Numbered from the stretch's first letter, positions 50,752 to 60,108 are shown. The stretch is 64,000 bases of DNA from an uncultured Oscillospiraceae bacterium (GCA_902492895.1 CABUNG010000006.1:40218-104217); one strand, 5' to 3'. A program made the numbers and translations. The notes: generated by a model from the letters alone, not told the origin.

Positions 50752-50931
50752 TTGCCCAATAAAAAGAAAATGGGCCGTCCGACCGACAATCCCAAAGATA
50801 CCTCGATGCATGTGCGGCTGGACAGTGAATGTGTGGACATATTGAAGAGGTATTGTACTCAGGAAGATGTCGGCAGAGCAGAGGCTGTCCGCCGGGGCAT
50901 CGTCTGTCTCAAGGACAAGCTCAAAAAATGA
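50752..50931 (+). CDS. Small ribbon-helix-helix protein
   Basis: This 59-residue basic protein has a ribbon-helix-helix pattern: SMHVRLDSECVDILKRYC, then GRAEAVRRGIVCLKDKLKK. The N-terminal MPNKKKMGRPTDNPKD is a flexible basic arm that I associate with small regulators of accessory elements. It starts with TTG at 50752 behind GAGGTGA; a GTG at 50743 is possible. Direct repeats overlap its promoter, suggesting autoregulation. A 96-residue helical protein follows 140 bp later. It is not closely similar to the other ribbon-helix-helix protein of this window. Confidence 0.72.
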   Translation: MPNKKKMGRPTDNPKDTSMHVRLDSECVDILKRYCTQEDVGRAEAVRRGIVCLKDKLKK

Positions 50932-51073
50932 AGGAAGCGGCTTCCCTCCCGTCAGAGACCAGCCGCTTCCCCACCAGCAGACGCGAAAACGCAGCTGCGG
51001 CGTAAATCATTATACCATGCGCCGCGTCCCTTTTCAAGCCGACTGGCAGTCAAACAGGAAAGGAAGAACCGAA

Positions 51074-51364
51074 TTGGATCAAGCTGTAACAAATTTTCTG
51101 GAAAGCCGGACCAAGGACATTGCCCGTTCCCTCCGCAAAAGCGACGCCGCCTACGCCTTGGCGGCCGAACGAACCGCGCTTCTCTATGAGCAGATCGACG
51201 ATATCCTGCAAAGCGAACAGGATCTCTTCATCAGCGCGGGAGACTGTCTGAATTTCCGGGAGTATTGGAAGCTTATGCGGCAATCGGACGCCATTTTGAG
51301 GCGCGAGCTGTACAGGCAGGGGGTTCTCGACGGCATCCGGCTACTGTCCAGGGCGGGCGCATAG
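51074..51364 (+). CDS. Small helical hypothetical protein
   Basis: This 96-residue protein is predicted to be entirely alpha-helical and soluble. It contains TNFLESRTKDIARSLRKSDAAYAL and YEQIDDILQSEQDLF. It starts with TTG at 51074, eight bases after AAAGGAAG. A good terminator follows. It shares a strand with the ribbon-helix-helix gene and lies in the same small island, so it may be its partner or target. I do not recognise a family. Confidence 0.6.
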   Translation: MDQAVTNFLESRTKDIARSLRKSDAAYALAAERTALLYEQIDDILQSEQDLFISAGDCLNFREYWKLMRQSDAILRRELYRQGVLDGIRLLSRAGA

Positions 51365-51384
51365 GCGCTGACCGCGACACCAAA

Positions 51385-51414
51385 AACACCCCGCCGCAGC
51401 TGCGGCGGGGTGTT
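51385..51414. terminator. Bidirectional terminator
   Basis: AACACCCCGCCGCA and TGCGGCGGGGTGTT form a perfect 14-bp stem between converging genes. Confidence 0.75.
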
Positions 51415-51422
51415 GTGCTGCG

Positions 51423-52781
51423 TCAGTTTTTCAGGCTCTGGATCGGGGCAGGGATCCGGCCGCCCCGGGCGATGAAGCGGGCGGGGGACCAGCCGTTCAG
51501 CGGCATCACCGGCCCGCCGCCAAGCAGACCGCCGAAGGAGAGCTCATCGCCCACCTGCTTGCCGATGGCCGGAATCAGCCGGACGGCGGTGGTTTTGGAA
51601 TTGATCATACCGATCGCGGCCTGATCCGCGATGATGGCGGAAATCACCTCGGCCGGGGTATCGCCTGGAACGTTGATCATATCGAGGCCCACCGAGCAGA
51701 CCGCCGTCATTGCTTCCAGCTTTTCAATCCGCAGGCAGCCGCAGCGGGCGGCGTCGATCATGCCCGCGTCTTCCGTAACCGGAATGAAGGCGCCGGAGAG
51801 GCCGCCGACGTGGGAGGAGGCCATGACACCGCCCTTTTTCACAGCGTCATTGAGCAGGGCCAGGGCGGCCGTGGTGCCATGGGCGCCGCAGCATTCGAGA
51901 CCCATTTCTTCCAGAATATGCGCAACCGAATCGCCGACCGCGGGAGTGGGAGCCAGGGAGAGGTCGACGATGCCGAAGGGTACGCCCAGGCGGGAAGATG
52001 CCTCCTTCGCCACGAGCTGGCCCATCCGGGTGATTTTAAATGCCGTGCGCTTGATGAGGTCGGACACGGCGGTCAGGTCGCAGTCCCCCGCCTTGGCGAG
52101 CGCGGCCCGAACCACACCCGGGCCCGAGACGCCCACGTTGATGACGCAGTCGGGTTCCCCCGCTCCGTGGAAAGCGCCCGCCATAAAGGGATTGTCCTCG
52201 GGCGCGTTGCAGAACACCACCAGTTTGGCGCAGCCGATGCAGTCCCGGTCGGCGGTCTTTTCCGCGGCCGCGCGCACGACCGGACCCATCATGGCCACGG
52301 CGTCCATATTGATGCCGGCCTTGGTGGAGCCGATGTTGACGGAGGAACAGATGTGATCGGTGACGGACAACGCCTCCGGTATGCTCTCGATCAGTTCCCG
52401 ATCCCCGGAGGAAAAGCCCTTCTGCACCAGCGCGGAATACCCGCCGAGAAAGTTGACCCCGCAGTCCTTGGCCGCCCGTTCGAGGGTGAGGGCCATGCGG
52501 ACGGGATCCTTATGTTCGCAGGCCGCCAGGATCATGGCGATGGGGGTGACGGAAATGCGCTTGTTGATGATGGGAATGCCGTATTCCTTTTCGATCTGTT
52601 CGGCTACGGCGACGAGATGTTCCGCCCGGCGGGTGATTTTATCGTACACCCGGTCGCAGGCGCGGGCCATATCGGAATCGCAGCAGTCGAGGAGGGAAAT
52701 CCCCATCGTGACGGTGCGCACGTCGAGATTTTCCTCCTGGATCATGGTAATGGTTTCGAGTATATCGTGAGCGTTGAGCAT
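51423..52781 (-). CDS. UPF0210/DUF711 family (PFL-like fold) protein
   Basis: This 452-residue protein is a DUF711/UPF0210 member, related in fold to pyruvate formate-lyase. The start MLNAHDILETI and VRTVTMGISLLDC are typical. GGYSALVQKGFS, the GCAKLVVFCNAPEDNPFMAGAFHG segment and AHGTTAALALLNDAVKKGG are further family parts. No glycine-radical motif is seen near the C-terminus, so PFL chemistry is not supported. It follows the ACT-domain gene with a gap of 25 bp, the usual partner in Firmicutes. Function is unknown; a regulatory, metabolite-binding role is possible. Confidence 0.9.
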   Translation of the reverse strand: MLNAHDILETITMIQEENLDVRTVTMGISLLDCCDSDMARACDRVYDKITRRAEHLVAVAEQIEKEYGIPIINKRISVTPIAMILAACEHKDPVRMALTLERAAKDCGVNFLGGYSALVQKGFSSGDRELIESIPEALSVTDHICSSVNIGSTKAGINMDAVAMMGPVVRAAAEKTADRDCIGCAKLVVFCNAPEDNPFMAGAFHGAGEPDCVINVGVSGPGVVRAALAKAGDCDLTAVSDLIKRTAFKITRMGQLVAKEASSRLGVPFGIVDLSLAPTPAVGDSVAHILEEMGLECCGAHGTTAALALLNDAVKKGGVMASSHVGGLSGAFIPVTEDAGMIDAARCGCLRIEKLEAMTAVCSVGLDMINVPGDTPAEVISAIIADQAAIGMINSKTTAVRLIPAIGKQVGDELSFGGLLGGGPVMPLNGWSPARFIARGGRIPAPIQSLKN

Positions 52782-52806
52782 ACATGCAGGCCGCCTTTCG
52801 GAAGAT

Positions 52807-53076
52807 TCAGATCTGATGCATGGAATTGAAGATGTCCTCGTGCATCGCATGGATGGAGAGATGCATCTCCCGCCCGGCGGCGGCCATCTCGTCGGCAAAC
52901 TGGGTAAAGGGAATATCGCTGTTCGAGATGTCCACCATCATGATCATGGCGAACATATCCTGCAGGATGGACTGGGTGACTTCCAGCACATTGATGTGGT
53001 GACGGGCACAGTCGGAGGACACCCGGGCGAGAATGCCCACCATGTCTTTTCCGATGACGGTAATAACAGCACGCAT
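52807..53076 (-). CDS. ACT-domain protein UPF0237
   Basis: This 89-residue protein is a single ACT domain of the UPF0237 type. It starts AVITVIGKDMVGILARVS and has the ligand-binding loop region ARHHINVLEVTQSILQDMF. ACT domains usually bind amino acids and regulate a partner. It immediately precedes the UPF0210 gene, and this pairing is widely conserved. A minus-strand TATAAT lies about 85 bp upstream. Confidence 0.93.
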   Translation of the reverse strand: MRAVITVIGKDMVGILARVSSDCARHHINVLEVTQSILQDMFAMIMMVDISNSDIPFTQFADEMAAAGREMHLSIHAMHEDIFNSMHQI

Positions 53077-53288
53077 ATTGAGGTCAGCCGCCTTTCTGTT
53101 TCGTTGCGGAAGGATTCCGATACCGCCCGGTCTTCCCGGGCGTTTGGGGCACTGTCATGGTATTATAGCACACCCCGTCCGGTTTGAAAAGTCCGGAAAT
53201 GCAGGGCATTCAGGCAAAAGCGCGGAGGCCCCGCCATGAGGCCGTTTTAAGGACGTGCTCTTCCCGCATAGCGGTGAAAACCTTGTTA

Positions 53289-54692
53289 TCAGGACAGGGA
53301 AAACAAAACCTCCGACGAACTCGGCGTGATCATCTGGATGCGGCCGTAGCTGTCCGCTTTCTGGCAAATCGCGCTCCAGTCGTTTAGGATCGACTGGGCG
53401 TATGCCTTGGCATCGCCGTCCACCCACAGCCGCACGATGGTTTCCCGGTTTTCCCGGGCAGCCTTGACCAGAGCCGCGACATCGTTGGCGGAATACGAGG
53501 TGTAAACCAGGCCGCGCGAGCGGTAATACTGCGCGGCCGAGGCCGTGCAGGCAGGCAGGGCATAGCCGCCGTCCTCGATGGTGTGATCCCGCTGAATTTC
53601 CTGGTCGGTGACGTTGAAATAGGCGTAGGAGACAAAAGAAAAGCCCGCGCTGCTGATCGGATCGTTCCAGGTGGGATCGAGGTGATAATAGGCCCCGTCG
53701 ATTTTCACCACATTCCAGGCATGGGCTTCCCCTTTGCTCACGCCCCTGGCGATCAGGCACTGGATTCCCGCCTGATAGAGCAAATACTGCATCGCCCTGG
53801 CATACCCTTCGCAAACCGCGGTATGCCCCACAAGGGCACCGTATGCGTCGTAAATATGCGGCTTAGAGAAGGTGGTATCATAGGAAACCGCCCCAACCAG
53901 CCGGTCATGGAGCACCAGCTCCCGCTCCGCTTCGCTCATGCCGGCGTCGAGACCCTTCAGCATGTCGGCCGCGGCAGATTCAAAGGCGCGCCGCGCTTCG
54001 TCAAGCGCGCTCCCGGTCAGGCTGTAGCGCAACACCACGGACAGCACGGTGTTGCCGGAATACGAATAGGAATAGGAACCGGTGCTCAAATCCAGCCAGA
54101 AATGCTGCGGATAGTCGAACCGGTAGCAGTCGAATACCGTGGTCAGTTCGGACGGCGTGATCGGATAGCGGGAATCCTTGAGCGAAATGGTGCTTTCACA
54201 AGCCTCCACCCCCGCGGCGATGCGCTGATACGCCGCCACGAGATTATCCGCCCGGGGCATGGCTTTGAGCTGCTGCAATCCGTAATAGTCGTTCTTCCGG
54301 ATCGGATCCAAGGCGGTATTGACCGGTTTATCCTCGGCGGGAGGGGCGGCGGGAGGCGCCTCGGACACGTCGGAAGGATCCACCTGCACGGGCACCGTCG
54401 GCGCCGCCGTGGCGCGGCTGGCCGTCGTCACGGGTTCGGGCAGCGTCGCGTCGATCCATCCCGCCCCGGAAGAGGCGGTGCCGGATGCCTCCGGATCCGA
54501 ACCGTCCTCCGGCCGAGAGCCCGCCGCTTCCGCGGACGGTTCGGAAACGCCCGAGCCGGTTGTCCCCAGTCCGGTGATATCCGGCTCGGCTATCTGGGGC
54601 GCGGCGCAGCCAAAAAGCGACAGAAGCAGAGCCATGAGCGTCAGCGCAGCCGCCAGCCGCCGCATATGGCGATATATGTTCGAGGATCTCAT
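53289..54692 (-). CDS. Transglutaminase-like lipoprotein
   Basis: This 467-residue protein is exported and lipid-anchored at the Cys of the lipobox LLSLFGC. A Ser/Pro/Thr-rich linker spans about residues 40-140. The C-terminal half has a transglutaminase-like cysteine peptidase domain with a complete triad: Cys in TAVCEGYARAM, His in EAHAWNVV and Asp in HLDPTWND. It is probably an active extracellular peptidase or protein cross-linking enzyme. GGGGGC supports the ATG at 54692. It is divergent from the PHP phosphoesterase gene. The substrate is unknown. Confidence 0.85.
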   Translation of the reverse strand: MRSSNIYRHMRRLAAALTLMALLLSLFGCAAPQIAEPDITGLGTTGSGVSEPSAEAAGSRPEDGSDPEASGTASSGAGWIDATLPEPVTTASRATAAPTVPVQVDPSDVSEAPPAAPPAEDKPVNTALDPIRKNDYYGLQQLKAMPRADNLVAAYQRIAAGVEACESTISLKDSRYPITPSELTTVFDCYRFDYPQHFWLDLSTGSYSYSYSGNTVLSVVLRYSLTGSALDEARRAFESAAADMLKGLDAGMSEAERELVLHDRLVGAVSYDTTFSKPHIYDAYGALVGHTAVCEGYARAMQYLLYQAGIQCLIARGVSKGEAHAWNVVKIDGAYYHLDPTWNDPISSAGFSFVSYAYFNVTDQEIQRDHTIEDGGYALPACTASAAQYYRSRGLVYTSYSANDVAALVKAARENRETIVRLWVDGDAKAYAQSILNDWSAICQKADSYGRIQMITPSSSEVLFSLS

Positions 54693-54872
54693 ACAGATGC
54701 CCCCTGTGACGGAATATGGGTGAACCACTTTTCATTTATCATACCATATAAAAGGGGAAAAGAAAATACGGGAGATAAATTTACGACGGCGGAAATGTGT
54801 GCTATACTGGGGCAGGTAAATCAGGGCCGAAAAGCCCCAGCGAGACCATATACAGGAAAGAAGGAACCTTTC

Positions 54873-55682
54873 ATGTCGTTCGCTCCGCTCGCGGATATGC
54901 ACACCCACACCGATTCCTCCCCCGATTCCTCCGCGCCCATCGCCTCGATGTGCGAGGCCGCGCTGCGGCTGGGGCTGCCCGCTCTGGCCTTCACCGATCA
55001 CGTGGAGATGACCAGCTTCACGGCGGACGGATTCGATCAAAGCTGTGAGCGGTCCTATCATCAGGCGCTCGCCATGCGGGAGCGGTATGCCGGCCGGCTG
55101 GAGGTTCTGGCCGGCGTGGAACTGGGCGAGCCGATCTTTGACCGGGACCGTTCTGCCCGGCTGCTCGCGGAACACGATTACGACTTCGTGCTTGGATCCA
55201 TTCACAATCTGGAGGACGGCGTGGACTATTTTCATTACGATTACGCCTCGGCGGATATCGGCGCCGTGCTGGATATCTATTTCGCGGCCGAACTCGAACT
55301 CGTGGAGATGGGCGGATTTCATTCCCTGGCCCATCTGACTTATCCCCTGCGGTATATGCCCGCGGAAAAGCGCCCGGCGGATACCCGCCGCTGGCAGGAC
55401 GTGATCGACGCCTTGTTCCGCCGGATGGCCGAGCAGGGGATGGCGCTGGAGATCAACACCTCAGGCCTGCGCCAGGCGATCGGACAGACCTCGCCCGATC
55501 TGCCCCTTCTCCGGCGGTTCCGGGAACTCGGCGGGGAGAACATCACCCTCGGTTCGGACGCCCACCGGCCGGAGGATGTGGGCGCCGGGCTCGAAATCGC
55601 GGCGTCGCTCGCGCTCGAGGCGGGGTTCCGGGATATCTGCCAGTATCGGGCGGGAAAACCCCGCCATGTCCGGATCGGATAA
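54873..55682 (+). CDS. PHP-family phosphatase, histidinol-phosphatase-like
   Basis: This 269-residue protein belongs to the PHP metal-dependent phosphoesterases of the HisJ/HisK type. The metal-binding start is DMHTHTDSSPDS; later come AFTDHVEM, FVLGSIHNLEDG and SLAHLTYP, then LGSDAHRPEDVG. Relatives dephosphorylate histidinol phosphate or other sugar phosphates. No other his genes are nearby, so the substrate is uncertain. The ATG at 54873 follows AAGAAGGAACC; the very long open frame upstream is not coding. A sialidase-like gene follows at 38 bp. Confidence 0.9.
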   Translation: MSFAPLADMHTHTDSSPDSSAPIASMCEAALRLGLPALAFTDHVEMTSFTADGFDQSCERSYHQALAMRERYAGRLEVLAGVELGEPIFDRDRSARLLAEHDYDFVLGSIHNLEDGVDYFHYDYASADIGAVLDIYFAAELELVEMGGFHSLAHLTYPLRYMPAEKRPADTRRWQDVIDALFRRMAEQGMALEINTSGLRQAIGQTSPDLPLLRRFRELGGENITLGSDAHRPEDVGAGLEIAASLALEAGFRDICQYRAGKPRHVRIG

Positions 55683-55720
55683 CGCATACACAGCCTGATG
55701 ATGGAGAGAGGGATCGTATT

Positions 55721-57472
55721 ATGTATCCAGAGCTGCTGGACATCCTGCGCGCGGGACTGGACGAGACCGACAGCCGCCGCCTGCGCGATATCCGGGAACC
55801 GGTCACGGTCGGCGTTCCGCCCGAGGACGCGATGAGAAGCCTGTCGGTGAGGCGAGACGGGGAGATCCGCTGCTATGGCCGCCGGGATGTCCATCTGTTC
55901 GACGATCCGGGAACTCCGGTATACCTGTCCTCCCGGGATTGCGGCCTGTCCTGGAAATGGCGGGAACCGCAGCCGGATGACATCGGGCCATGTTTTCTAA
56001 ACCCGTACACGGGAGATTATGTGCGGGTCTGCCGGCCCGAAGGTGCCGGAGGCTCGGAAAAACCGGGGTCCGTACTGTATGCCGTGATCGAAAGCCCGGA
56101 CGGGCGGCAGACGCGGCGGGAGATCCCGGGAAGCGAACGCTGTATCATCGAACGGCTGCCGCAGGCGCTCGTCTCCCGGCGCCGCCTGCTGTGCACCTGC
56201 CAGGTCTTGGACGGCGGCGTCTATCATCCGGTGGTTCTGCACTCGGACGATGACGGCTTGACCTGGCAGGCGGCCCATCTTTCCTCTGCCCCGCGGCATA
56301 CCGTCCAATGGCCCCATAAGGGGCTTCGCTGGCAGAACGGGGCGTGCGAGCCCACCGTTGCCGAGCGGCCGGACGGCAGCCTGCTCCTTCTCGCCCGGAC
56401 CTCCCAGGACGTGCATTATCAATCCGAATCGTTCGACGGGGGCGAGACGTGGTCTGCTCTGGTGCCGTCCAATATCCACGCCACCCTGACCATGCCGACG
56501 CTGTTCCGCCTGTCCGACGGACGGATTCTCCTGTTCTGGTGCAACACCCAGCCGCTGCCCGAACTCGATCACCACACCCAGTGGCCGGCCCTGAATGAAG
56601 GGGAAATCAGCGGCGAACGGGGCGAGGACGTGTTCACCAATCGGGACGCGAACCACGCCGCCATATCGGAGGACGGCGGCCGCACCTGGATCGGGTTCCG
56701 TGAACTCGCGCTGAATCCGCTGCGCAATGCGGCGGACTTCCGGGTGCGGGGCGGCAATGAGGAGAGCCTGGACAAGAGCATCCATCAATTCCAGGCGGTG
56801 GAGCTGCCCTATGGCAAGGTGCTTCTGTGCTACGGCCAGCATCCGGCCTGCCGCCGTCTGCTGATTTTCGACCCCGCGTGGCTGTATGAGACCGGCCGGC
56901 GGGAGGATTTCCGCCGGGGGCTGGGCTCCGTGAGCACCCAGGTGTATCTGAAGAGCGTATCGGGCAACTTCCGCGGCGTTTCCGGCCACTGCGCCTGGAA
57001 CCGGACGAACGGCGCGGTTCTGGTTCCCGACCCGGACGGAAACTTCGAGGAAGCCCTATTGATCGCGCACATTCCGGACAGCCGCCTGCTAAGCGGCGTG
57101 CAGGGGATGGTCTGGAACTTTCCCGCCTCTGCGCGGGGGGAGGTGACGCTCCGCCTGCAGATCGCGGGAAAGGGCCTGCGGCTGTCTTTGTGCGACCGGT
57201 GGTTCAATCCCAGCGATATGACGGTGGAGGCCTTGGCGGCGTTTTCGACGCCTCTCACCCGGGACGAGGCGCCCGGCGGTGTTTGGTCCACGGTGTCTCT
57301 GCGATGGGATCTGGAAGCGGGGAACGCGGTTCTCACTGCCGACGGCCAGACGCTGCGCACCCTGCCCCTGCAGCAGCAGGCCCCGAACGGCCTGTGCTAC
57401 CTCCATCTGCAGAGCGCGGCGACGGAGGACCTGCAGGGGTCGCTGATCAAGTGGATGGAAAAGAAGGAGTAG
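55721..57472 (+). CDS. Cytosolic sialidase-like BNR-repeat protein
   Basis: This 583-residue protein has several Asp-box (BNR) motifs, such as SSRDCGLSWKW, HSDDDGLTWQA, SFDGGETWSA and AISEDGGRTWIG. They mark a six-bladed sialidase-like propeller. A C-terminal beta-sandwich-like part follows. There is no signal peptide, so it would act inside the cell. That is unusual for a sialidase, which normally works on external glycans. It may cleave imported oligosaccharides or be a related hydrolase. It lies just after the PHP phosphatase, probably co-transcribed. Confidence 0.8.
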   Translation: MYPELLDILRAGLDETDSRRLRDIREPVTVGVPPEDAMRSLSVRRDGEIRCYGRRDVHLFDDPGTPVYLSSRDCGLSWKWREPQPDDIGPCFLNPYTGDYVRVCRPEGAGGSEKPGSVLYAVIESPDGRQTRREIPGSERCIIERLPQALVSRRRLLCTCQVLDGGVYHPVVLHSDDDGLTWQAAHLSSAPRHTVQWPHKGLRWQNGACEPTVAERPDGSLLLLARTSQDVHYQSESFDGGETWSALVPSNIHATLTMPTLFRLSDGRILLFWCNTQPLPELDHHTQWPALNEGEISGERGEDVFTNRDANHAAISEDGGRTWIGFRELALNPLRNAADFRVRGGNEESLDKSIHQFQAVELPYGKVLLCYGQHPACRRLLIFDPAWLYETGRREDFRRGLGSVSTQVYLKSVSGNFRGVSGHCAWNRTNGAVLVPDPDGNFEEALLIAHIPDSRLLSGVQGMVWNFPASARGEVTLRLQIAGKGLRLSLCDRWFNPSDMTVEALAAFSTPLTRDEAPGGVWSTVSLRWDLEAGNAVLTADGQTLRTLPLQQQAPNGLCYLHLQSAATEDLQGSLIKWMEKKE

Positions 57473-57494
57473 ACGGCCGACGGCCGCAGCGCCC

Positions 57495-57523
57495 TTGTGT
57501 TTTGCCCGTGCATCGTGTATAAT
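57495..57523 (+). promoter_or_regulatory. Promoter of the Lrp-like operon
   Basis: TTGTGT (57495-57500) and TATAAT (57518-57523) are 17 bp apart, about 37 bp before the Lrp-like gene. Confidence 0.65.
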
Positions 57524-57559
57524 ACAACAATATTCCCAATTTATAAGGAGGAAATCATC

Positions 57560-58033
57560 ATGGATAAGCTGCTCAAATTGCTCGACACCAACGCCCGGCT
57601 GACCAACGCCCAGCTCGCCGTCATGCTGGACCGGCCGGAGGACGAGGTGGCGGCCCAGATCGCGGCCCTTGAAAGGAGCGGCGTTATCCGAGCATACAAG
57701 GCCCTCATCGATTGGGACCGGACGGAACGGGAGTACGTCACCGCCATTATCGAACTGAAGGTCACTCCCAAAAGGGATCTCGGATTCGAGGCCGTGGCCG
57801 AGACCATCATGCGCTTTGAAGAGGTGGAGAGCGTCTACCTGATGTCGGGCGGGTACGACTTGTCCGTCTTTGTCAACGGACGGACGTTCAAAGACGTCGC
57901 CATGTTCGTCGCCAAGCGGCTGTCCACTCTGGATTCCGTGCTGTCCACCGCCACTCATTTCGTCCTTCGCCGCTACAAAGACAGCGGCGTCATGTTCCTG
58001 GGGGACGAAAAGGACGAGAGAGGAGCCCTGTGA
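57560..58033 (+). CDS. Lrp/AsnC-family regulator
   Basis: This 157-residue protein is an Lrp/AsnC transcription factor. An N-terminal winged helix (DTNARLTNAQLAVMLDRPEDEVAAQIAALERSGVI) is followed by a RAM ligand-binding domain (TAIIELKVTPKRDLGFEAVAETI). Such proteins sense amino acids and regulate their metabolism. AAGGAGG supports the ATG. It directly precedes an aminotransferase gene, with five bases between stop and start, so it probably controls that operon, and the aminotransferase substrate may be its ligand. Confidence 0.92.
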   Translation: MDKLLKLLDTNARLTNAQLAVMLDRPEDEVAAQIAALERSGVIRAYKALIDWDRTEREYVTAIIELKVTPKRDLGFEAVAETIMRFEEVESVYLMSGGYDLSVFVNGRTFKDVAMFVAKRLSTLDSVLSTATHFVLRRYKDSGVMFLGDEKDERGAL

Positions 58034-58037
58034 ACCC

Positions 58038-59213
58038 ATGAACTACGAGGCGCTGACCAACCCGGTCCTGCGGCAGCTGAAGCCGTCGGGGATCCGGAAG
58101 TTTTTTGATATTGCCAACGAGATGGAGGACGTGATCACCCTCTCGATCGGAGAACCGGATTTTTCCACCCCCTGGCATATCCGGCAGGAGGGCATCCGGT
58201 CTCTTGAAAAGGGAAAAACCTGGTACACGGCCAACGCGGGCCTGCTCCGCCTGCGGGAGTCCATCGCGGGCTATGTGGAGCGGCATATCGGAGTCACCTA
58301 CGACCCGAAATCCGAGGTGCTCGTCACCGTCGGCGGCAGCGAGGCCATCGACCTGTGCTTCCGCTCCCTGATCTGCCCGGGGGACGAGGTGCTCATCCCC
58401 CAGCCCAGCTTCGTCTGCTACGAGCCTCTGACCGCCATGGCGGGCGGAGTGCCCGTCCCGATCGTTACCAGGGCGGAGGATGGGTTCCGCCTGACGGCCG
58501 AGGCCCTGCGGGCGGCACTGACCCCGAAAACCAAGCTGCTCGTGCTGCCCTACCCCAACAACCCCACCGGCGGCGTGATGCGGCTGGAGCATCTTGAGGA
58601 GATCGCCGCGGTTCTGCGGGAAACCGACGTCATGGTGCTGTCGGACGAGATTTACGGCGGGCTGACCTACGGCGCCAGCCGTCATGTGAGCCTCGCGTCC
58701 CTGCCGGGGATGCGGGAGCGCACGGTGCTGGTGGACGGCTTTTCCAAGTCTTTTGCCATGACCGGATGGCGTCTTGGATACGCCTGCGCGCCCGCCCCGG
58801 TGATGAAGCTGATGGTGAAGCTCCACCAGTTCGCGCTGATGTGCGCGCCGACTACGGCTCAGTACGCCGCCGTCGAGGCGATGGACAACGGGGACGAAGA
58901 TGTGGAGCGGATGCGGGCGGACTACGACGTGCGCCGCCGCTTTATCGTGGATGAGCTCAACAAGATGGGGCTGACCTGCTTTGAACCCGAAGGGGCGTTC
59001 TACGTCTTCCCGTCGGTCCAGGTGACCGGCATGGATTCGGACACCTTCTGCGAAGCCCTGCTGCGGGAAAAACGGGTCGCTGTAGTGCCCGGCACGGCCT
59101 TCGGGGAGTGCGGAGAGGGCTATGTGCGGATATCCTACTGCTATTCCCTCAAGCACATCACCGAGGCCATGCATCGGATGCGGGCCTTCGTCGAAGAGCA
59201 TACCGGCCGCTGA
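58038..59213 (+). CDS. PLP-dependent aminotransferase
   Basis: This 391-residue protein is a class I/II aminotransferase. The substrate region GEPDFSTPWHIRQEG and LPYPNNPTGGVM are typical. The PLP lysine is in VDGFSKSFAMTGWRLGYACAP, and LSDEIYGGLTY holds the PLP-binding Asp and Tyr. It resembles aspartate/aromatic aminotransferases of clostridia. It is paired with an Lrp-like regulator. The exact amino acid cannot be told by eye. Confidence 0.93.
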   Translation: MNYEALTNPVLRQLKPSGIRKFFDIANEMEDVITLSIGEPDFSTPWHIRQEGIRSLEKGKTWYTANAGLLRLRESIAGYVERHIGVTYDPKSEVLVTVGGSEAIDLCFRSLICPGDEVLIPQPSFVCYEPLTAMAGGVPVPIVTRAEDGFRLTAEALRAALTPKTKLLVLPYPNNPTGGVMRLEHLEEIAAVLRETDVMVLSDEIYGGLTYGASRHVSLASLPGMRERTVLVDGFSKSFAMTGWRLGYACAPAPVMKLMVKLHQFALMCAPTTAQYAAVEAMDNGDEDVERMRADYDVRRRFIVDELNKMGLTCFEPEGAFYVFPSVQVTGMDSDTFCEALLREKRVAVVPGTAFGECGEGYVRISYCYSLKHITEAMHRMRAFVEEHTGR

Positions 59214-59235
59214 CGGCCGTCTGGAGGGACGATCC

Positions 59236-60108
59236 ATGAGCGTAACGGTCGAGGCCCCGGCCAAAATCAACCTGACCCTCGATGTCGTCGGCCGGCGGGA
59301 AGACGGCTATCACCTGATCGAAAGCGTGATGCAGGCGATCGATCTGTGCGACCGGATCACGGTCCGCCCGATCGATGCGCCCGGATCGGCCGTTTTGACC
59401 TGCCGCGACGAGCGGGTCCCGGCCGGGCCGGACAATACGGTGCTACGGGCGGCTGGGGCGTTTTTTACCGGATGCGGGCAGCCCAATCCGGGGGTGGAGA
59501 TCGCGCTGCACAAGCGGATTCCCATGCAGGCTGGCCTGGCCGGGGGGAGCGCCGATGCGGCCGGAACGCTCGTCGCGCTCGACCGGCTGTTCGATACCCG
59601 GCTGACCGCGGAGGAACTGTGCGCGATGGCCGAAACGGTGGGGGCGGACGTCCCCTTCTGCGTCCTGGGCGGGGCCGCCTTCGCGGAAGGAACCGGCACC
59701 ATCCTCTCCCCGCTGCCAAGTCTCCCCGACTGCGCCATCGTGGTGGTCAAACCGGCCGGCGGAGTCTCTACGGCGGAGGCATACCGGCTGGTGGATACGG
59801 CTGAGATCACCCGCCGTCCCCGCACCGGTACCGTAACCGACGCACTCTGCGACGGCCGTCTCGCGGCCGCAGCGCACGAACTCTGCAACGTATTCGAGGA
59901 GGCGCTCGCCCTGCCGGACACGGCGGCGATCGAGCGGGTGATGCGGGAGCACCGCACCCTCGGCTGCCGGATGACCGGCAGCGGCTCGGCCGTTTACGGT
60001 CTGTTTGACGACCGGGAGGACGCCTTCCGCTGTGCGCTCGCCCTGCGAAAAGATTACGACGAGGTGTACGAATGCCGTCCCTATCCCCATGGACCGATGG
60101 TCAAATAA
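59236..60108 (+). CDS. ispE: 4-diphosphocytidyl-2-C-methyl-D-erythritol kinase
   Basis: This 290-residue GHMP kinase acts in the MEP pathway of isoprenoid synthesis. The start VEAPAKINLTLDVVGRREDGYH and the glycine-rich PMQAGLAGGSADAAGTL motif are diagnostic; MTGSGSAVYGLF is motif 3. A TGGAGGG site supports the ATG at 59236. It follows the aminotransferase gene by 22 bp. Other MEP genes are not in this window. Confidence 0.96.
   Translation: MSVTVEAPAKINLTLDVVGRREDGYHLIESVMQAIDLCDRITVRPIDAPGSAVLTCRDERVPAGPDNTVLRAAGAFFTGCGQPNPGVEIALHKRIPMQAGLAGGSADAAGTLVALDRLFDTRLTAEELCAMAETVGADVPFCVLGGAAFAEGTGTILSPLPSLPDCAIVVVKPAGGVSTAEAYRLVDTAEITRRPRTGTVTDALCDGRLAAAAHELCNVFEEALALPDTAAIERVMREHRTLGCRMTGSGSAVYGLFDDREDAFRCALALRKDYDEVYECRPYPHGPMVK

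Noticed and set aside
51423..52781. True pyruvate formate-lyase
   Set aside because: The glycine-radical motif is absent and no activating enzyme is adjacent; the UPF0210 identity fits better.
53583..54872. Plus-strand open frame reaching far upstream of the PHP phosphatase
   Set aside because: It is antisense to the transglutaminase-like lipoprotein gene, and the family N-terminus begins at 54873 behind a good ribosome site.
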